A DNA stretch of 64,000 bases from Dastarcus helophoroides (lineage: Eukaryota; Arthropoda; Insecta; Coleoptera; Bothrideridae), in assembly GCA_028583605.1 (NCBI GenBank), contig CM053337.1:9934469-9998468 (forward strand). Direction: 5' to 3'. Of the stretch, positions 12,601 through 22,578 are shown in pieces. The notes under the pieces are model-generated. The model was not told the origin of the DNA. It worked only from the letters and a program-made list of their open reading frames with translations, and ran no database searches. Every line of letters begins with the position of its first letter. Position 1 is the stretch's first letter. The position numbers and the translations under genes are program-made.

Positions 12601-15600
12601 AAAAGAAATCATACTTTAGGAACATTTTCAAGTTTAATAAAATTTGAAATACAAATCTTCTCCCCTGAAACCAAGAAAGATTAAAAAACACAACAAAGGT
12701 TGCTCTTGTTGTTTTTGATGATAAAGGTCACTGGAATAAGGTTGACCTTAAAGCCGAAATTTTAGGAAAAAGGAAAATGAAAAATGTAAATTGAAAAACA
12801 ACGAAAAGTTCTAGAAAGTTTTTCTTTACATAAATTAGTTATATTTCAAGAATGTTACCGTTTTTTTAATTTACATTTTCAATTTTAAAAAAAGCAACAT
12901 TAAAAAACCTTTCAGTTCTCAAAAAATGACTAATTTACGTAAAGAAAAACTTTCTCAAACTTTTCATAAAATTAGATCTTAAAAAATTCCTAAAAAACAA
13001 TGAAAATCAGAAAAAATTCTAGATTTTCAAGTTGAAAGTGTCAAAAAATTCAGAAATATACTAAAAATTTCAAACAAAGTGGAATTGGGGTCCAAAATGT
13101 TCGAATTTTTTCAAACATTTTTCGAAATAGTGCAGTATCTCTCTGAAGATGACATATTGAGTATCGAAACGCGTTAGAGCAACCGTTGTTGTGTTTTTTA
13201 ATCTTTCTTGGTTTCAGGGGACAAGATTTGTATCTTAATTTTTGAAGATAACCAAGGACCACTAAAAAAAATTTAAATCTGAATAAGAATTTTGAAAAAA
13301 GAAGCAGAAGATAAAATTTTGGCTTTAATTTAAAAATGTCTACCAAACTGTTTCTCGAAATTTTGAATGCAAAGGCCAAATTTGGAAATGATATCGAAAT
13401 TTCGAGAAGAAACTTAAAAATGTTCGTCAATATTTCAAGTTAAGCATCGGGTGTGCCAAATTAAAGCCAAAATTTTGAAGGTTTCGATGTTAAAACTTAA
13501 ATGTTTAGCAGTTTAAACTTATAAATACTAGATTAGAGTTCTTTTTTTAAAACACTTAAATATTTATTTATTTAACATATTTTTATAAATAATTTATATT
13601 AAAAAAAGGACTCTGATCACCTGCCAAAATTTGGATAAATTTGTCTACGACATTCATTCATCAACGACATCAGCTCTCAACTTTAAATATTGTGTATTTT
13701 CATTGCATAGTAGTTTTTAATGCCAATTTTTACCATCTTAGAGGCTGAATTTTGAAAAATCCTCTCTTAGTGCTCATCTACGTATTATGGGAAACATCTA
13801 TGTGAAATTTCATGCTCCTACACGCACCGGTTTAATCTAGGCATTGTCTGTCGTCAGTGTTTAGAGATTTATTAAATTTTGATTTATTCTCGAATTTTTT
13901 GCAAATTTTGACACAAAATTGTAATATTTTTTAAAATTAAGACTTTAAAATTTGGATTTTTTTTTCATAAATTTAATTACATTATTGATTTTTTTAAACT
14001 TTTGCCTTTTTTTGAAATTTTACATTTTTGTTCAAACTTTTGGCAATTTCTCGAAGTTTCGTCCTTTTTTGGAAATTTCAAATTCGCTTTCAAAAATTTC
14101 GGATTTTTCTCGAAGATCCGACTTTATGTAGTAAATTGGACGTTGAAAAAATCGACTTTTTTGAAATTCTCACTTTTTTTAAAAAATTTGATTTTTCTCA
14201 GAATTTAGAAATTTTTAGAATTTTCGAACTTTTTCAAAATTTTCGCTCTTTTGGAAATAATCGACTTTTAATCATCAAATTTTGGACTTTTGCCCATAGT
14301 TATAACTTTTTTTCAGAATTTGATTCTTTTTCAAAATTTCTACGTTTTTTCAAAATGTCGACTTTTTGCAAAAGTGTTGACTGCGAAAGTGTTGACTTTT
14401 TTTCAATATTTTTTTTGAAATTTTTCATCTTTTTCTCTAAATTTCAAATTGTTGTAACTTGTCCTCTTGAAAGTTTTTAATTTTTTGAACAATCATACTT
14501 ACTAAATTGTGAATTTTTTATGAATTGCATAAATCGAATTCGAGAGTTAACTTTAAGCTGAATTCGATTTAAGGTGGCATTTTCGAAAGAGTATTTTTCA
14601 AGTTTATAGCGAAATTTAGCATGATTTTCGATTTTGAAATCTAAACAGAAATTTTGAAAAAAGAATCACATCGAAATTTTGGCGTCATTTTAGAAATTAC
14701 CGTATTTAAACCAAAATGTGGATTAACGTTTTTTTGAAGATTTTGAAGCTGCTTTTCGAAATTTTAACATCATTAACATTCAAAAGTTTTTTTGAATCTG
14801 TGCATTTCGACTTTAGTTGAGAAATTTAAACTTTAGATATGAAATTTCAACTGTAAATTTTATTTGACATTTTTACTTTTATTTCAAATTTTAATATTGT
14901 AAAGTTGCTCTTTTAAGAAAATAATTAGAAAATCCAAATTTGCCCTTTTTATTTTGTGAAAAAGTCGAGATTTGACAATCTTGTGACTGGCACTCAACAA
15001 AATTCATAACTAACGTTTTCAACGAAAATCGAAATAAAAAATATAAAAATTCGAAGAAGGTCCAATTTTGAGCTTTTTCGATTTTTTTCAGTTTTAGGAT
15101 TTTGACATCCTCCTCGAAATTGTAAAAAATGAGGATTTCGAAAAGAAATTTCAAAATGTCTGAAAAGCAAATGTTCTTCCATATTTCGATTTAAATATCG
15201 GAAGTACCAAATAGAAACCGAGATAAAAACTTACATTTTTAGAAGAATTTAATTCTTTTTCATAGTTTCTAGCCTTTTTTCAAAATTTCTAGCCTTTTTT
15301 CAAAATTTCTAGCCTTTTTTCAAAATTTCGACTTAAAGTAAAGTAAGACAAAACATACAAAAATGTTCATAAATCTGTGTGGACACACAAACTACGTCAG
15401 TTCTCAATGCTTGTAGGCAACTTTAAATACAATTTTGTGTATTATTGATTACATGAAAATCGCTTATTCGTTAATGTCCATTTTCATTATTTAAGAGGAT
15501 GAATTTTGAAAAATCCTTTAATTCTTGCGATTACACTTTAAAAAAAGTATTCATAACTGAAGTCTTTAAATTCATAAATCGAAATGAAAAATATAAAAAT

Positions 15601-18600
15601 ACGAAAATGGACGAAATGCTGTAGTTTTTTCTGTTTCCGGATTTAAGAAATGACAGAAAATTTTAAATAGTTTTTTTTAACTCTTAATTTTGGTCTTTAA
15701 ATATAGATGTTTCGTTTTTAAAATCGAAATTAAAAAAACCTAACAAACCTCACAATTTAAAACTGGAAAAACACTAAAATTTCTAAAAAAACCGAAACAT
15801 TTCTAAAAATAAACACTCTCTTTTTTTTGTTAGAATTTTGATTTTTTCTTCTGGAACTTCAGAATTTTATATCTTAATTTGAAAATTGAAAGTTCCGTCT
15901 GCTTGTCAAAACTTTGATCAATATTTGGAGTTTGGAAAAAAATGTTTAACCAAAACTGTATAATTTCTTTGAATAGTTGAACAGTAAAATATTTTCGTAT
16001 ATTTTGAAGCAAATGTGACATTTTTTCAAAATTAAATAGTAGCCTAGTAGGCGAACGTGTACTTACGGTGGACAATTTGCTTCACAAGAGTAGGTTTCGT
16101 TCATATAGTAATAAACCAAGACTCTGAAAATAAGTTGTAAAATTACATCTCACATAGGTGCACATCTAGGTTTAACAACTCAGAAAATAATTAATGATAA
16201 ATAAAGAATAAATAAATTTGAATATTTTACAATAACTCAGTAAATTAATAAATAAATAAATAAAACAATCTCCTCCAGTAGATTATATCCAGTAGTTTGT
16301 TTAGCTTGTTATGTCAACTTATTTCATCGATCACAGGCTACTATTTCGTTCAATCTGAACTCGAATACCTCTCTTGAAGGTACATTCAGAAGATTCAACT
16401 GTTCATTCATGAGCAGTGGCGGCTCGTGGACAAAATATATGGGGGTGCTACGACAATGTTTAGCGTTTGAAAATTTTTAAGATTTCAACTCAAAATTTTG
16501 ACATTTTCAAAACGTTACTTTTCGAAAATTTTAGTTTTCTTTGAAAACTTGACAATGAAAACTTTTGAAAGGTTGTATTTTTTTCCAAATTTCGACCGTA
16601 TTACAAAATTTAGATTTTTTTTTGTAATCTTGACTTTAATTTATTTCTAAGTATTGACTTTTCTGAAAAACTGTGAATAATCTTTTAAAAATTTCCGTAT
16701 TTTCATAAATATTTAGACTTTTCGGTGTTCTTGTTTTTTTTGTATTCTTTTTGAAAATTAATTATTATTTTTTTTTAATTTTTATTATTTGAAAATTCTT
16801 ACTTTTTCTGCAAATGTAAACTTTTGACTTTTTAAATTTTCGACTTTTTTCTAAATTTCATCATTGTTTATTGTTTTTTTGGAAAATTATAATTTTTTTT
16901 ATTAAAAATTTCGATTCTTAATAATTTCGACTGGTTTTCATGTAAATGTCAACTACTTTTCAGAATTTCGACCTTTTTTGCAAAATGTCGATTATTTTTT
17001 GATTTTCTTCGTTGAAAATTTCGGTACTTCTTAATTTTAGAAATTCTTTCAAAATTTCGATTTTTTTTTTAAATTTTGAAATGTGAAATGTTTGACATTT
17101 CTTCAAAATTTTAATTTTTTTGACCTAAATTTTCAGAAGAAAATGTTCTTTGATTCAAAATTTTAGCTACCAAAAATTCAAAACTTTTCCAAAATTTTAA
17201 CTTCTCAATATTTCGAATTTTGAAAACCTCGATCTATCTGATAATTTTCACTTGTTTTCAATATTCCAGTTTCGAAAATTCTGATTTTTATTGAAAATTT
17301 GAGTGCAAATTTCCCAACTATTCAAAATTTAAATTTTTTTAAAATTTCGAATTATTTCGTAAATTCGATTAAAACTCTAAAATATTTTGCAAATTCAGAT
17401 CTTTTTTTAATTTCGATTATAAATTTCGAACTTTTCTTTTCGAACATTTCTTTTTTTGCAAAATTTTGACTTATTTTGGAAATTCGAAAGTTTTGCAAAT
17501 TTTTTCCTTGTCAACAAATTTCGACTTTATTGAAAATATTAACCTTTTTTTAAATTGCACTTTTTGAAATTTTCGACTTTTTATTTAAATTCCCACCGCT
17601 GAAAATCCGGCCTTTTCAAATGTTCGAATTTGTCAAAATTTTGGTCATTTTCCAAAATTTAAAATTATTGGATAGCTTAAAAATTTTGACTATTTTTCTA
17701 GTTTCAACTATTTTCAAAATTTTGACATTTTTTGCAAACCGTCGATTCTTTATTTGAAAATTTAGATTTTTTTTTAAGTCAGACATTCCTTAAAACCTTT
17801 TATTGAAATTTTCGACCAATATTTTGTAAAATTTCGACTCCATTTCAAAATTTTCGTTTTCAAGATTCTCATATTTTCAAAAATTTCATTTTTTCAGACT
17901 TTCCACTTTATTCAAAATTTTAACTGTTTTTCAAAGTTTTAACTTTGAAAATGTCTGTATACTTTATTTAAATTTAGTAAATAAAATTTAGTAAATAAAA
18001 AATAGTAAAATGCTAGATGAGTTGAATTTACATTTTTCTTAAAATTGTGATTATTTTCTCAAAATGTTGACATTTTCAAAGAAATTTGAGTTTTTTCTTA
18101 ACATTTTAATTCTTGCCCGAAATATTCATTTTTTCCTCAAAACTTTTACAAAAATTAGTTTTTGAAAATGTGATTTTGATCAAAATTAAAAATAAAATAG
18201 GTTTTTAAATGTCGTAACTTTGTGAAAGAAAAATTGATTATTTCAATTTTTAAAGATAACCAAGGACTAGTCCGTTCCATCAAAAATTCGTGAAAGAAAC
18301 CTAAAATTTCTATAAAAAGAAATCAGAAAAAATTTAAAATTTCTACAAAAAATTGTGTAATGAAAAGTGTTCAGAAAATTTTGGGAAAAAAAACTCGTAA
18401 GCGAATTTGGGGGTGCTGCAGTTCCACAGTGCCTATACGCTAGCCGCCACTGTTCATTAGATTGTCGATTTTCTGCGGTTTACAAAAAATCTTTTGAGCA
18501 TTAAGTGACTGATTGACTTGAGGAAAAGACGACGCGTATTTATACCTTTCCAGTTTCTAGAACGGATCTTCCAACAGATCGGATTCGTGCTCGCGGAAAT

Positions 18601-21600
18601 CTAGAAAATTTCAAATTTTTCTTAAAATTTTGAACATTTTCAATTTGTGCAATATTTGGACTCTTCTTCTTCGACTTTTTCTCGAATTTTTCACGTTTTG
18701 TGACAAGTTCGAGTTTTTTAAAAACTCTAAATTTTAACTGTTTAATTAAATTTGAAAAATTCAATTTTTTTATGAAAATTTCGACTTTCTTACAGATTTC
18801 TCATTTTTCTCGAAACGTTGACTTTTTATGAAAATTATTTCGACTTTTTTTCTGAAGATTCGACTTTTTTGAAAACATCAAATTCTTTAAAATTTTGACC
18901 TTTTGAAAACTATAATTTTTTATAAAAATGTCGAATTTTTTATAAAAATGTCGACATCAAAATTTCCATTTTTTTTTTCTAAAAATTTTGACCTTTTTGC
19001 AAATTTCGACTATTTAAAAAAAATGTCCACCTTTGAAAATTCCCACTTTTATTTTAATTCTTATTTTTAGAGAAATTTCAACATTTCTCCTAACATTTTT
19101 GGTCTTTTAAATGTCAAATTCTACTCCAAAATCAGACAATGTTGTAGATTGAATTTTTTTTTAAATTGCGACTTGTTCTCGAAATATTAGATTTTTCGTC
19201 AATTTTGATCTAATGTGAAAGATTCTTCGAATTCCTCTTTTTTAAAAATTTCAGACTTTTTAAAAATTCTCAGTCTTTTCAAAATTTCGATAATTTCTCA
19301 AAATTTTTTATTTTGGTGGGCCGCCGTAGCTTAATGTGAATGAATTTTTTTTCAAAATTTCGACTCTTTTTGAACATTTAACTTTTTTTAAAAGTTCGAA
19401 CTTTTTTTAAAATTTGATTTATACATTTTTTTAAACATTTCCAATTAAATCTTCGACTTAAAATATTCTTTTTAAACTTGAAATATTGAAAATTTCGACT
19501 TTTTTGAAAATGTTATCTTGTCAACATTTCAACTTTTTTGATTATTACGAATTTTTCGATAATTTTGAGTTTTGCTCCAATATTTCAAAAATTCAGTTTC
19601 TTTGTAAATTTAATTAAGAACTCTGCAATTTATTTTAAATGTCGATATTTTCAAAAAATTCGTCTTTTATTCACATTTCCAAAATTATTGAAAATGTCGA
19701 CCATTTTAAAAATTCAAAAATTTTTCGAAATCCTCATTCTCTTTTAAAAATTTGTCTTTCTATGAAAATTTCAAAATTTTTTAGTTTGACTTTTTTTTAA
19801 TATTCGTCTTTTCCGTTAACTTTAGATTTATTTTTAAAAGTGGTAATGTTTTTCTTTTTAAATTTACATTTTTTAAGAAACATTTCCAAATAACACTCGA
19901 ATTTAAAAAAAAATTAATAACAAAATTTTCTATTTTTAAACTTGTGCAAAATTTTGAAACAAATTTCCAAAAAAAAAATATTTTATGTACAAATAAATTG
20001 CCAAAATTTGAATTTTAATCACAAAAAATTGGCTTCAGCTGGAATATTTGATTTTTGAAATTGCTCTGGAACTTTAAAATTACAAAAAAAATTAAATTAG
20101 AACAGTAAATTGTTAATGAATTTGTTTCAACATTTTGATTAATTTTAATTTCGAAATTTTGAGACTTCTAGAAATGTTGACTCTTTTTCTCAAAAATTTC
20201 AATAATTTCCACTATAAAAGTCGAAATTATAAAAATATTTTTGACAATTAATTTATTTCAAAAAAAATTTTTTTCTTTAATTAGGGAATGTTATTTTTTT
20301 ATGTTATTTATAAATGAGAAATTTCAACTTTTTCCAGAAATATGATCTGCTTTCTCTTGAAATTTTGAGTTAAATTTTTAAAATTCGATCTTTTTTTATC
20401 GAAATTTGAATTTTAAATTCGAACTTGTGAATTTCAAGAATAAATTTAAGATTTCTAAAAAAATTGGAAATTCTGATTCAGAAATTCTGATTCAGAAATT
20501 TCCTTGGTCATACACTAGTTGTAATTTTTTAGAGAAATATCAAATTGTTTCATTTTTTCTTAAAATTTCAATATTTTTCCCAGAGTTTCGTCATTTTTAT
20601 GCAGATTTAAAGTTTATTTTTCCTAAATTTATACTTAATAATTTTCAGTTTCTTGTCAAAGTTACAAAATAAAATAAACCTTAAAATGTTAAAATTTTGT
20701 TAAAAAGCTTTTAAATTTCCAAAACAAATTAGAGAAATCAAAATTTCTACAAGAAAAAATATTTTAAAGACAAAATCTCCAGGAAAAATTGAAAATTTCA
20801 AAAAAAATTCTTTGTATAAAATGTTTAGAGAAAAACACAAATTTCATAAGAAAAAAAAGCAAAATTTTGTAGGGAACAAAATCGAAATTCGGAAAAAAAT
20901 TGAAATGTTTTTACAAAAAAGTCGAAATTTTTTGCTTTTCCCAAAATGTTCAAATTTTTATAGAGCTTTTATAGAGGGTTTTTCCCAAACATTTTTTGCC
21001 AAAACTATAAAATAATATGAACTTTCTAGAACGGTCAAAGTGTCGTGAAAAAACTTGACATTTTAAAGCAAATTAGAGGAACATAAAGAAAAATCTGGAG
21101 AAGTTGGAATTTCTAGAAGAAATTTTAAGAATAACACTTTCAAAAAAAATGGAAATTTTGAGAAAATTTATTTTTATAAAATATTTAGGAAAAATGGACA
21201 CTTTGCAGAAAAAATCGAAATATCTGAAAAAAGCTCACAATTTTTATACAAAATGAGATTTGATGTAAAAATTCGAAAATACCGTATTAACTTATTTTTT
21301 AGAAAAATAGTAAAATGCGAGATGAGTCGAATTTAGATTTTTCTTAAAATTGTGATTATTTTCTCAAAATGTTGACATTTTCAAAGAAATTTGAGTTTTT
21401 TTCTTAACATTTTAATTCTTGCTCGAAATATTCATTTTTTCCTCAAAACTTTTACAAAAATTAGTTTTTGAAAATGTGATTTTGATCAAAATTAAAAATA
21501 AAATCGGTTTTTAAATGTCGTAACTTTGTGAAAGAAAAATTGATTATTTCAATTTTTAAAGATAACCAAGGACCAGTCCGTTTCACCAAAAATTCGTGAA

Positions 21601-22578
21601 AGAAACCTAAAATTTCTATAAAAAGTAATCGGAGAAAATTTAACATTTCTACAAAAAATTGTGTTATAAAAAGTGTTCAGAAAATTTTGAGAAAAAAAAC
21701 TCGTAAGCGGATTTGGGGGTGCTGCAGTTCCACAGTGCCTATACGCCAGCCGCCACTGTTCATTAAATTGTCGATTTTCTGCGGTTTACAAAAAATCTTT
21801 TGAGCATTAAGTGACTGATTGACTTAAGGAAAAGACGACGCGTATTTATACCTTTCCAGTTTCTAGAACGGATCTTCTAACAGATCGGATTCGCGCTCGT
21901 GGAAACGTCTAGAAGGCTTATCTGCCATATTATTTATTCTCGCGGTTGCTTCCGATTAATAAATGTTTCCAGAGAATTCCTAACACTACACAGTTGCAAA
22001 TTTTACAACAACAAACAAATAAAACAACAAATTTTACAACAACTTTTCATTACAATACCTAAAATAGGAGTATTTTTTCGAGTTCAAAAACATTGTTATT
22101 ATAAAATGAAAATCTAATGCATAAAAAAATTATAGTTACGGTAAATCGATGGTGTTTTTGCCGCTGCATGGAATTCCGTTGGGGGTATTTTTGACCCCAC
22201 ATATATCGCCACAATTATCAGTTCGGTAATAAAATCGATTAATATCAGAATAAATCAGGGAGTACACTAGAAATGGAATCTAAAAAAACATATTTCTTTA
22301 ATTACTATTGATTAAAACGTGGAATTTTTATATTTTTAATGATCAATTCTCTGTACTTACCACCGCTAGAAGAATTGCGATCATAAATATAAAACATATT
22401 CCATCGGTTCGACGTCTTTTGTAAAATTTGATAGGAATATCCATTTCACCCACATCGATATTACCGTTAACTTGGGGAAACATTGACACCTGAAAAAAGC
22501 ATCATATAGTATATTTTCCAAAAATCACCAAGTCAGTCCTACTTCTTCGGGGTCTTTTGCGTAATTTACAATCGCCAT
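618..22578 (-). CDS. Choline transporter-like protein (SLC44 family), 13 coding exons
   Basis: Predicted multi-pass membrane protein of the SLC44/CTL family, whose members transport choline and related amines. Coding exons in transcript order: 22578-22543, 22489-22361, 22279-22140, 16123-16067, 7719-7677, 7626-7566, 6486-6369, 6251-6032, 5164-4932, 4032-3810, 1156-935, 879-796, 746-618. All junctions keep frame (1695 nt, 564 residues plus stop). Start chosen: MAIVNYAKDPEE, just after a 5'UTR splice acceptor at 22601-22603. Family marks include KRRRTDGICF before the first membrane helix, a cysteine-rich outer loop (DNCGDICG, CEANCPP), LFKDATKAIFAI, HSGTLAIGSF, LQQDYDLP and the C-terminal TVFICLCEDVSLNDGIERPY. 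About ten hydrophobic helices are visible. It is shorter than usual (about 650 residues), mostly in the first outer loop, so an exon may be missed. The donor at 3809 is the least certain boundary. Introns of 6 and 8 kb are filled with repeats. Confidence 0.88.
1346..3440. repeat. 2-kb purine-only strand, (GAGGAA)n-type repeat
   Basis: The plus strand is almost entirely A and G for 2.1 kb, built from GAGGAA, GAAAAG and similar hexamers. The array is near perfect from about 3056 to 3186. A rare non-repeat anchor, CATAACGATAACGG, occurs at 1839 and again at 3371, so the tract contains an internal duplication of about 1.53 kb. It sits in the SLC44 intron between 1157 and 3809. Long open frames across it (all Lys/Arg, or Ser, or Leu/Phe) are by-products of the repeat. 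Confidence 0.95.
3443..3660. repeat. ~110-bp direct duplication beside the purine tract
   Basis: Two diverged copies of a ~110-bp unit start near 3443 and 3552. Each carries GATGCG(T/C)CTCT, then CTGG(C/T)CACACTAG(G/A)CCAGAAGT. The second is followed by the short palindromic run CTAGTGCACTAG. No coding potential or known family was recognised. Confidence 0.6.
3722..3790 (+). pseudogene. Inverted, decayed copy of an SLC44 exon start
   Basis: The plus strand here aligns with the intron end and exon start of the SLC44 exon at 1156-935, which is read on the minus strand. Both carry the polypyrimidine stretch ATATTTTCAAT, then GTAGCAC and TTCGA, then a segment encoding D-C-F in one copy and C-F-x-x-E-x-LID in both. 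Roughly 80% of the aligned positions match, with a 2-base gap. The copy lies in opposite orientation, about 20 bases beyond the predicted end of the preceding SLC44 exon. It looks like a short inverted duplication that left an antisense exon fragment in the intron. Confidence 0.6.
4254..4480. repeat. 12-bp minisatellite (AGTCACACCAGT)
   Basis: About 18 head-to-tail copies of a 12-bp unit of the type AGTCACACCAGT, with point variants. The unit is a multiple of three, so one plus-strand frame stays open (repeating Val-Thr-Pro). It lies in an SLC44 intron, antisense to the gene. Confidence 0.9.
4676..4781. repeat. 15-bp minisatellite (ACTTTCTACATAACT)
   Basis: About seven copies of a 15-bp unit of the type ACTTTCTACATAACT, the first two with TATATAAC instead of TACATAAC. 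Together with the 12-bp array upstream it keeps one spurious plus-strand frame open from 4189 to 4779. Confidence 0.9.
5825..5990. mobile_element. Small foldback element, family FB1
   Basis: Begins GGTGGAACGGACTGGTCC TTGGTTATCTTCAA, then ATTGAAATACAGAACTTG. A right part is complementary to the left: GTAATCTTTCTTGGTTTCAG, GACAAGTTCAGTTTCAATTTTTGA. The centre is degraded. It lies in the SLC44 intron between exons at 5164 and 6032. The same family is better preserved at 26109-26330 and 6670-6900. Confidence 0.65.
6670..6900. mobile_element. Foldback element, family FB1, nearly complete
   Basis: Left arm: GGTGGAACGGACTGGTTCTT, then AATTGAAATACGAATCTTGT, CCCCTGAAATCAAG, GCACAACAAAGGTTGCTCTA and CGTTTCGATTGCCAAGC. 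The right arm repeats these in reverse complement: GGCTATCGAAACGCGTTAGA, GCAACCTTTGTTGTG, TTTCAGGGACAAGATTTG. The loop is about 20 bases. No coding sequence. Probably a non-autonomous DNA element moved by a transposase not present in the window. Confidence 0.75.
7405..7545. mobile_element. FB1 foldback element, right half only
   Basis: Contains TCTCTCTGAAGATGATAGTT, then the CGCGATAGAGCAACCTTTGT arm, TTTCAGGGGACAAGA and GATAACCAAGGACCACCAAA. The left arm is missing. It ends about 20 bp before the SLC44 exon at 7566. Confidence 0.7.
7800..7985. repeat. Interspersed repeat fragment, family R2
   Basis: Carries CTTAGTGCTCACCTACGTTA, GGGAAACTCATGTG, AAATTTCATGCT and a TTTATTAAATAA end. The same ordered motifs occur at about 11090-11230, 13750-13880 and 50990-51120, so this is a dispersed family. 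No coding sequence or family name was recognised. Confidence 0.6.
7990..9130. repeat. Degenerate ~18-bp repeat, T-rich orientation
   Basis: A run of imperfect units of the type TTTTTCAAAATTTCGAC, spaced about 17-25 bp. Two or three bases per unit vary and lengths drift. No gene seen. It forms part of the ~8.3-kb SLC44 intron between 7720 and 16066. A sequence near 8795-8850 (AGTAGATACCCCCATCTTCG) resembles 50290-50330. Confidence 0.6.
9978..10612. mobile_element. 630-bp foldback element, family FB2, copy 1
   Basis: The outer arms match the FB1 arms: TTGAAATACAAATCTC, CCCCTGAAACCAAGAAAGAT and CACAACAAAG on the left; GCAACCGTTGTTGTGTTTTT, CAGGGGACAAGATTTGTATT and GATAACCAAGGACCACT on the right. 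Inside is a second inverted repeat: AAAGTTCGAGAAAGTTTTTC and TTACATAAATTAGTTA (about 10153-10192) against TAATTTACGTAAAGAAAAAC and TTTCTCGAACTTTT. The whole element can therefore fold on itself. No coding sequence. Confidence 0.75.
12640..13268. mobile_element. 630-bp foldback element, family FB2, copy 2
   Basis: Same layout as the copy at 9978-10612, carried within the second unit of the 2.6-kb tandem duplication, so it probably arose by that duplication and not by a new insertion. Its inner left arm has lost some bases near 12795. Confidence 0.75.
14481..16066. other. SLC44 intron sequence, no gene seen
   Basis: Low-complexity AT-rich sequence. A 23-bp unit of the type TTTTTTCAAAATTTCTAGCC is repeated three times at about 15262-15330. 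A diverged R2-like piece lies near 15370-15530. Short open frames carry no recognisable domain. Confidence 0.5.
16414..18452. mobile_element. 2-kb non-autonomous hAT-like element
   Basis: Starts CAGTGGCGGCTCGTGG and ends GCTAGCCGCCACTG, giving 11-bp terminal inverted repeats (CAGTGGCGGCT). It is flanked by TTCATGAG at 16406-16413 and TTCATTAG at 18453-18460, an 8-bp target duplication with one mismatch. CAGTGGCG-type ends and 8-bp target duplications are typical of hAT elements. The inside is degenerate AT-rich repeat with no transposase frame. It lies in the SLC44 intron between 16124 and 22139. Confidence 0.85.
17995..18610. repeat. ~610-bp segment duplicated at 21297-21905 (copy 1)
   Basis: The right part of the hAT-like element and 150 bp of its flank recur almost base for base about 3.3 kb further on. 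Shared landmarks are GGGGGTGCTGCAGTTCCACA, the hAT terminus GCCGCCACTGTTCATTA, GACGACGCGTATTTATACC and CTAGAACGGATCTTC. Because the flank outside the element is included, this is a duplication of the locus and not a second insertion. Confidence 0.85.
18611..21296. other. Degenerate ~18-bp repeat DNA, no gene seen
   Basis: AT-rich run of TTTTGAAAATTTCGACTTTT-like units. After about 19900 the order loosens into general A/T-rich sequence. It sits between the two copies of the 610-bp segment. No exon, RNA gene or element end was found. Confidence 0.5.
21297..21905. repeat. ~610-bp segment duplicated from 17995-18610 (copy 2)
   Basis: Second copy of the segment described at 17995. It ends just after GATCGGATTCGCGCTCG. 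It includes a truncated FB1 tip (GATAACCAAGGACCAGTCCG) near 21561-21580, matching GATAACCAAGGACTAGTCCG near 18261-18280 in the first copy. The hAT left end is absent here. Confidence 0.85.

Larger units (their letters stand above)
9130..14480. repeat. 2.6-kb tandem duplication, two copies
   Basis: Ordered landmarks recur at a constant offset. CGCTTCCCTTTA is at about 9243 and 11846. The foldback element is at about 9978 and 12640. GACTCTGA(C/T)CACCTGCC is at about 10961 and 13610. CACGCACCGGTTTAATCTAG is near 11164 and 13821. The offset is about 2.60-2.66 kb, drifting through small indels. The copies are highly similar over most of their length, so the event is fairly recent. Both lie in one SLC44 intron. 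The contents are degenerate 18-bp repeats, an FB2 foldback and an R2 repeat. Phe-rich open frames inside are not genes. Confidence 0.85.

Noticed and set aside
11297..14480. Phe-rich open frames of about 150 residues, present twice
   Set aside because: The ~18-bp repeat is six codons long and keeps a frame open by chance; the two copies come from the tandem duplication.
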